From NCBI RefSeq assembly GCF_964656455.1, contig NC_135717.1, positions 140,506,308-140,570,307 of the forward strand: a stretch of DNA of 64,000 nucleotides. The letters run 5' to 3'. A program made the translations under genes and the position numbers. The notes under the pieces are model-generated. The model was not told where the DNA came from. It did not search any database and was given only the letters and a program-made list of their open reading frames with translations. How positions within the stretch are numbered: position 1 is the stretch's first letter; each line of letters opens with the position of its first letter. The DNA comes from Halichoerus grypus. Its lineage: Eukaryota > Chordata > Mammalia > Carnivora > Phocidae. Below, piece by piece: positions 57,300 to 64,000 of the stretch.

Positions 57300-58470
57300 A
57301 TGTCTCAAAGACCATTCCATTTCCCTCTTTCTCTGCGGCTGGCACATAGTCCTTCTGAAATTTTTCCAAGTGGTTTGTACAGCCAGGAACCATGGCAAAT
57401 AGACAAGAGTAAGAAGTTTGTCCATCCTGCCTCTTTAATATGGGTTGTAGTCACCTCAATTGTGAAGAAAACAACAAAAGCACATCAAGCATGCCAACAA
57501 GAAGGTGTTGGGAAAATATAGATGCAGGACTGACATCATAAACACCTATTCCAGTAGTCTCCTGAAAGTCAAGGAGCTAGAGAGGTGGCCATGAGATGGG
57601 ATCAGGTCAGACGTCCTGAGGGATGGCTGGAGGAAATGTAGTTGAAAGTGTTCTACCTCATCATCTTTCTCCTTTTCACTTTCTACCCCAGGCCCCACCC
57701 CTAGTCTTCTTCCTGGTGACCCCCAGTCCTGTCTAATCACTATGGAATGTACACTGTGCAAAGCAAAGGGTAGGGCTGTGGGACCACTCCCTCCCCCTCC
57801 CTCAAGCATCTATGTCCCTCAAGAAAAAGGGCACTGAAATTCACAAATTGCAGCAATATTTAAGGGAGAGGAGGAAGAAAGGGGACTTGTGGTGGTAGAG
57901 GAGTCACCATCCCTATGCAGCGGACTGCCAGGATGTGGTTGAGCCAACTGAGACCTAAGCCCATTAAGATTTACCTTGCCTACCCCACCCAACCCTCCAC
58001 ACATACATACACACATACATACATATATATACACAGTTAAGATACAATTTTTAAATTGTTCATAGGTATGTTTTCTCATTTCTCCTGTTCTAGAAATAGA
58101 ATTTGGAAAATAGAGCCAATTTAAATATTTGAAGTCACCTAGGAAAAAGCAACTCACCAAACCTCAGTGAAACACTGGCCTCCACACAGAAACCACGAAT
58201 GAGCAGGGGCAGAGCATTCTTTCAGGTACAGGTAGTAGGTAGATAGAATAACACATCACATAAAAATAGGGCAGCCTACCTACATGAGAATCACGCCATT
58301 GTACATGTTAAAATTTAAGATTTCAGGGACTACCTTAGACCAAGCTATAACTGAATATAAAGGGGGTGGAAACCTAGAAATTGTATTTTAAAAGTCGCCC
58401 ATGTTATTCTTATGCATCTTAAATTTAAAAACAGTACTTTATAGAAAGTATATAGAGTGTTAGCTGAAGC
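57300..58470. other. Intronic stretch with short CA/TA microsatellite
   Basis: An imperfect (CATA)n tract lies at about 57997-58036. ORFs at 57546-58160 (-) have no recognisable domain. Confidence 0.45.
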
Positions 58471-58480
58471 CCGGGAGGAA

Positions 58481-58577
58481 ATCATATTGCAATATACAAA
58501 TGTATTAAATCAGCATGTTGCATACCTTAAACTTAAACAATGTTATAAGTCAACTATATCACAAGAAAAAAAAATGT
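58481..58577 (+). mobile_element. L1 3'-end fragment
   Basis: 'atcagcatgttgcatacctt', 'aaacttaaacaatgttataa', 'gtcaactatatcacaag' then A-run, the terminal L1 3'UTR pattern. Confidence 0.75.
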
Positions 58578-59599
58578 AAAAAGAACTCTACTTAGAAGCT
58601 TAAATGTTACATCATAATTTTAGCTGAGGTCCAGGTCAGCCTAATTCTAAGAATTTTTTTCTGGTCAGTGATGTAGAATACATCCTTTGCCTTATATAAT
58701 GGCATTTCCTTAAATAAGAAGTTCTATTTATTTTGTCAACCCAGTATCTTCTTTCTTGAGAAATAACTTGTCCACATGTCTAAATTATGTCTTCTGCAGT
58801 CTCTCCTACTGAAAGACAAAAGCAGTAGATTGTTCCTTTATACATTCATGACCACCACTCTTATCTGTCCTTCCATCGGTGCTGAAAGCATGACAAAGAA
58901 AACCACTCTGAACTCAAGTGATTGGAGCTAAAAGCTACTAGGTTGGGAGCTGAGCCAACAAATAAAGTGGCAAAAACTTATTTGAGCCGATTAGATAAGG
59001 ATATACAAATTAATTGGCCATGATATCAGGGTCAAGCAATAATATGCAAATAAACTAGCATCTTGAGCTAACAGGACAGGAATATGCATAATAAGTTGAC
59101 TGTGATGTCAGAAGTCTTCATCATAATTTTAGGCTTGACTGTTTCACTATAAAACTCCGTGACGCTTCAAAATGCTTAGTTATAATATTGATAAAATAAT
59201 CTAAATCCCTAATATGTGAACAAATTGATCTAAAAAGAAAAAAGAATAACATCTTTAAATTGGATCATCTTAGAAATTGAGTTATTAAAAAGGGTTATAC
59301 CAAAGCTTAATGCAAGTTGAGACCCAGGCATAGTTACCACAGAATGGACAGAGATGCTATGTCTGAAGGATTAACAGTAGTTTTGATGAAATGAGGATAG
59401 CAGATGTGGAGTGTGGGCTAGATCTGAAATCAAGAAATGAGTGATAGGCTGAAATTTATTAGTTCAGAACAGTTAACACAAAAATGTCTAAATAAGTCCT
59501 TTAGCCCCAGGAACATCTCCAATCATTCAACAAATACCATTTCAATACCCACTCTGTGCCAAGCAATATGCCCATCCTTGGATACACAAGTAAAATAAC

Positions 59600-59820
59600 A
59601 GGAGACACTTGCAAAACATAATGTGAGCTGGACACTGTTCTAAACACTTTATATATCTTAACTGATTGAATCCCAATTACAACACTAGGAGGTGGATACT
59701 ATTTTTAATGTTACTTTATTGATAGAACTGGAGAGGTAAGTAACTTTCCCAAGGTCACAGAATTAATTTTTGGCAGAGTTAGGATGTCAACTCAAGCAGT
59801 CTTCAGACTCTATTAATAAA
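59600..59820 (-). repeat. MIR remnant
   Basis: 'gctggacactgttctaaaca', 'taggaggtggatactatttt', 'aactttcccaaggtcacaga' are reverse MIR. A short L2-like piece precedes it at about 59515-59590. Confidence 0.75.
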
Positions 59821-60602
59821 ACATGACTTCTAAGTTATTATCCTGTCTCACCAGGTTCAACCTGGACAACAGATGGATGACTACATGCTACACTTTGAGG
59901 GATGGCCAAAAATCCTACCCAATCCCATAACTCCTTGAAACCCAAACTAAAATTCCATCATGGAAACCACTAATATAAATTAGTTGGTTGACTATTTAAT
60001 TAGTTTTTGGTTACCTGGACAGCAAAGACAGGATCAATGAGTCCCTAAGATTGGACAACAAATATTAATAGATTTCTGGGCTGAAAAGACAATCTCCATT
60101 TCTTTCTTGTGTACGGATTGGTATGTTATTTTAGTGATTGAGTATTTGCACACTAAAGAAGATGAAATACAAAACAGTGTAGTTTCAACTATGTCACTGG
60201 TAGAGGTGTAGGGATGTTACTAAGACATTATGGAAGAAAGTCTAAGGGATTTGAGTGCCTATTAGGTGGTAGAGAAAGACTAAAAAATTTTGCCTACTAC
60301 TCAGTTTTATCAAGGGTTGATTCTGAAAGACAGTGTGTAATATTACTGGGAGAACGGGGCAATATGATCTTATAATATAAAAGCTTACTACCCCTTGTCA
60401 AGTGTTGTGGAGCTCTGGAAGTCAAAAATCACTTTTAAATAACTGAAGAAATTAGAACTGCAATTGACAACTTACCAGGAAAATAGAGCTCAGCTGAAAA
60501 ATGTTAACAAGAAGAATCCACAGATGGAGAAGTGGAAATAGTAAGTTCCAAAGAGGTTTGTACCAAGACATTTTTACCAGTCACATTGAAACTCTCGATT
60601 TT

Positions 60603-60812
60603 AGCGGTGCCTGGGTGGCTCAGTCGTTAAGCGTCTGCCTTCGGCTCAGGTCATGATCCCAGGGTCCTGGGATCGAGCCCCACATCGGGCTCCCTGCTCC
60701 ACGGGAAGCCTGCTTCTCCCTCTCCCACTCCCTCTGCTTGTGTTCCCTCTCTCGCTGTGTCTCTCTATGGCAAGTAAATAAAATCTTTTAAAAAAATAAA
60801 AAAAGAAAGAAA
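60603..60812 (+). mobile_element. CAN-SINE
   Basis: Complete element, tail AAGTAAATAAAATC then A/G-rich. TSD gaaactctcgatttt (60588-60602) against gaaactcgatttt (60813-60825), differing by a 2-bp CT gap. Confidence 0.95.
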
Positions 60813-62789
60813 GAAACTCGATTTTGAAGGTAACAGAAATGTTTCCAGTCATTGAAATCCAAGCTCTGAGGAAAAATGAAAAGATCTTGCTAAGCAGAGT
60901 AAGCCAAAATATGGTAAATGAGCTTCAGTATGGGCAAGTTTAGAAATACAGTAAAAGAAAAAAAATAATAAATAAAATTAGAAAATAATAGGATCAATAA
61001 TAAAACAAGAAAAAGTCACATAGAACCATCTACTGAAGACATTCACCAGGTACACGGCTACAACCAAACAGGCTGGGTATTGTCATGGAATTATTACAAA
61101 TACAAGAGGGGAAAAAGTGCCCTTTGTCCCAGACTAAAGTTCATACATGTGTGGAATAGGCGTAGTTATGGCCGCCCACCTCAGGAAAAATATGGATGGT
61201 GTTAGGTGATCAACTGCCAGAGGAAGTGGCTAAAACACGGATGAATGGGCTGTGTGTGAGGACAGGCTTAGAGGATTGAGACTTTGTAGTCTGGGAAAGG
61301 AAAGCTGAGCAGACATATGATTAAAGTCTGAAAGTCATGACAGGTAGAGCTAAGGTAATAATACCTACCTGTTATCATATCCCGCAATACTAGAATTAGC
61401 AAGTGACCTTGATGTTTGAAAGAGAATACATAAAAGGAGGGCCATTCAGAATGACCTCATTTTCTACTCAAAAATTCTTTGTCAAATTTTCTTTGCAGTT
61501 GGGTAGTAAAAACTTGTTACTCTAGGAGATGGACCAGGTTGAGATAAATGTATAAACCTGTTTTGAGTTACAGGCTTAAAAGGGGTCATCTCTAAATCTT
61601 TATTTTGTGTTGTCTTATAGGACCCCATGCCTCTCCATGGTAACCATCAGAAAAAAGATCCCCACAGCTGCATATCTCAGTAATCCAACACAAAACCACT
61701 ACATTTGCATCCTTGAATTGACCATTCTATCCTCTGCTCTCCATTCACTGTACAAGAAAGGAATAGGGAAGGTTAGATTTTCAATAGGTAATTGTGTTGC
61801 CAAGATTAAAGCCCCAAAATATTCCTGTTTTTTAAACTACATTTGTGAGCCTCAAGAGATTTGATTATCCATATCTGATAGATGTTTTTGAATAAGGCTA
61901 TTAAAAATATATAGCAAATATCTATGCCATTTTTTCATGTAATAGGAATAGTTAAAAAATAAAATCAGAGTAAACCAAAATCTAATTGTTGAAATTATCT
62001 CAGCTATCATTTTCACATTTTTCTTCCTTCATTCCCTCACCCTCTTCAGTAGTTAAAAACAATGAAACAGACTATCTCCTGGGGACAAAGGAAGAGTGAC
62101 CCAGAAATGTACACATCACTATAGTTATTTCTCAGTGACAGTCATAAAGACATTTTCCAGTGAAGAAGACAAAAATGGTCCACTAGTCACATCTTTTGCC
62201 CAACATGAACAGATAAGACAATGATTCATCATCTTACTTATTCACTGCTTTGTAGACTAACTCCTTACAAAAGGAGTCAAGAGACCATAACCGCTCGTTG
62301 CCTTTTTGAATTGCTAGTGACTTAACTTTGGTTATACATCATTCTTAGTGATCCCTGGAAAACTAGGAGGCTTCTTATAATTTTTTTCTTCTATAAATAA
62401 ATGATTTTAAGTGTTTATTTAGGAAATTAAGTTTCTAACTTGAAAATATGAATTATTTAATAGCCTCAGTAACTGCTTTTACCCAAAACTAAAGCAACTC
62501 AGTTGACTGACATAAACACATAGATTTCAAACTGACTTCAGCCAAGAACATGACAGCCTAATTGTCCCCCGTGAACCAAAAAGATCTGAATGTGTATTTA
62601 GTGACAATATACTTGCAGAATACATATACACAGGGAACTGAGATTTCATAGTTAGCTACCAATATTATAGCGGCCACTTGTTCATAATAACTTTCATATC
62701 CTAATTAAGGAAACAAACGCTTTCACAGGTAGTACCATAACAGTATTTCCCTAGATTTTTAGTTTTAAAATTATAGAAAAGCTTAAGAG

Positions 62790-62972
62790 GCGTGCCTTGG
62801 TGGCTCAGTTGGTTCAGCATCTGCCTTCGGCTCAGGTCCTCATCCCGGGGTCTGGGGATCGAGTCCCAGGTCAGGCTCCTTGTTCAGCAGAGAGCCTGCT
62901 TCTCCCTCTCTCTCTTTCTGCCCCTCCCCCTGCTCACGCTCTCTCTCTAGCTCTCATAACTAACTAACTAAC

Positions 62973-63003
<31 letters not shown>
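62790..63003 (+). mobile_element. CAN-SINE with (TAAC)n/(TAAA)n tail
   Basis: Head gcgtgccttggtggctcag, CT-rich body, then about four TAAC units and about nine TAAA units replacing the usual tail. TSD approximate (agaaaagctta against agaaaatctta). Confidence 0.93.
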
Positions 63004-64000
63004 GAAAATCTTAGGAAGTTAAAATAACCCATAATCCTACCACTTCAATATGTGAGGTAAAGGACCAAACTAGTCCTTCTAATCCTTTCCCATTCAAAGA
63101 TAGTTAATTGCTTCAAGGAAACAACTTGAAATTTCTTATCCAGATTTCCTTTTCTGCTTTATATAAATTACACTCACATAAATATATGTGCATTTTACAA
63201 AAATGGGATATCAAACATTCTGTAATATTTTTTCACCTAACAATATAGAACAGAGATCCTTCGGGATCAGTATGTAGAAATGTACTTTGCATCCCTTTGT
63301 TTGGATAGATCATGATATACTTGGTAATCCCCTTATAATATGAGGAAAATTACTTAACTTCAAAGGACTTGAAGAACTTTAAAATAAAGAGAAGAATAAT
63401 GTGCTCCTGGATAAGGAATATAATATAGCAATGATATCAATTCCTCCCAAGTTAATATCAAATGCCATAAATGAAGGTAAGACAAGTAACAACTTTCTTT
63501 TTGCAAAAAAGCAGATAAGGCATCAATATCCCTGTAATACAGAAAAGGTCCTACATATCAACAACAGGGGAGAAAATGGGAGAAATTTCCTTTTTAAATG
63601 TTCCTGAAATTTTCTTGCTGCTACTTCTACTACTACTGGCTCTTTTGCCAAAAGCTAAAATATTACGTTTTTATCCAGTCTCATCATGCCTCTAAATAAG
63701 AAAGGATCTTAAAGTAAGATGTAATTACCTTCAGTTCAAAACCTAAAATGTGTTGCTTAAAAAGACAACCTCGACTGATTGCAAAGAGTACAAAAAATAA
63801 GTCAGGTCATTAGCTCATAGATTTTCAGATTTTCATCAGCTATCTTTGCAGGAGTTTGAATCCATTACAACACTCAATCCAGCAGCATTATTTTGATACC
63901 AACTTGAAAGTATCTGAGTCACCAGAAGTGAAAGTAAAAGTGTATACCTTTACAAAAGTCAAAACCAACATTTAAGAGAATTTCTCAATTTCTACACTTT

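Noticed and set aside
61607..61864. 'cttatag|gaccccatg' as the next SYT1 C2B exon
   Set aside because: The next exon should start with AT CCC TAT GTG in phase 1 (completing Asp, then PYV). The translation here has no C2B similarity.

Overview
The window is vertebrate nuclear DNA from a carnivoran mammal. It lies inside one gene, SYT1 (synaptotagmin-1, the Ca2+ sensor of synaptic vesicle exocytosis), transcribed on the + strand. Four internal coding exons are recognisable by translation and splice sites: 296-418, 4212-4379, 7580-7747 and 52864-52981. Together they encode 192 consecutive residues plus one base of the next codon. These cover the end of the acidic linker, the whole C2A domain and the first part of C2B. 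The promoter, N-terminus, transmembrane segment, rest of C2B and 3'UTR are outside the window. No other protein-coding gene is supported, and I see no bacterial, phage or CRISPR-type system.

The organism is inferred from repeats. At least 17 tRNA-Lys-derived CAN-SINE copies are present, with the 'gcctgggtggctcag' head, CT-rich body and AATAAA/poly(A) tail, many with exact target-site duplications (TSDs). There are also young L1 3' ends of the type seen in caniform carnivores. The SINE subtypes resemble those of arctoids (bears, seals, mustelids) more than dog or cat. That narrowing is from memory of the families, not from a search.

Layout: 1-295 is the end of an upstream intron. Introns of 3.8 kb (419-4211) and 3.2 kb (4380-7579) separate the C2A exons. 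A 45.1 kb intron (7748-52863) separates C2A from C2B, and at least 11 kb of the next intron follows. The large intron holds most repeats: CAN-SINEs, carnivore L1 fragments, older L1M, L2 and MIR remnants, an internally deleted Tigger1 DNA transposon and microsatellites. Nested insertions give a relative age order.

The observations most worth a second look are: a possible poison pseudo-exon made by an antisense SINE acceptor and a downstream consensus donor (13358-13621); a very short L1-tail insertion and a poly(T)-only insertion, both with TSDs; four short paired local duplications not explained by the obvious repeats; a SINE with an almost complete tRNA-Lys-like head; a strong sense bias of SINEs relative to SYT1; and two weak splice donors in the C2A region.
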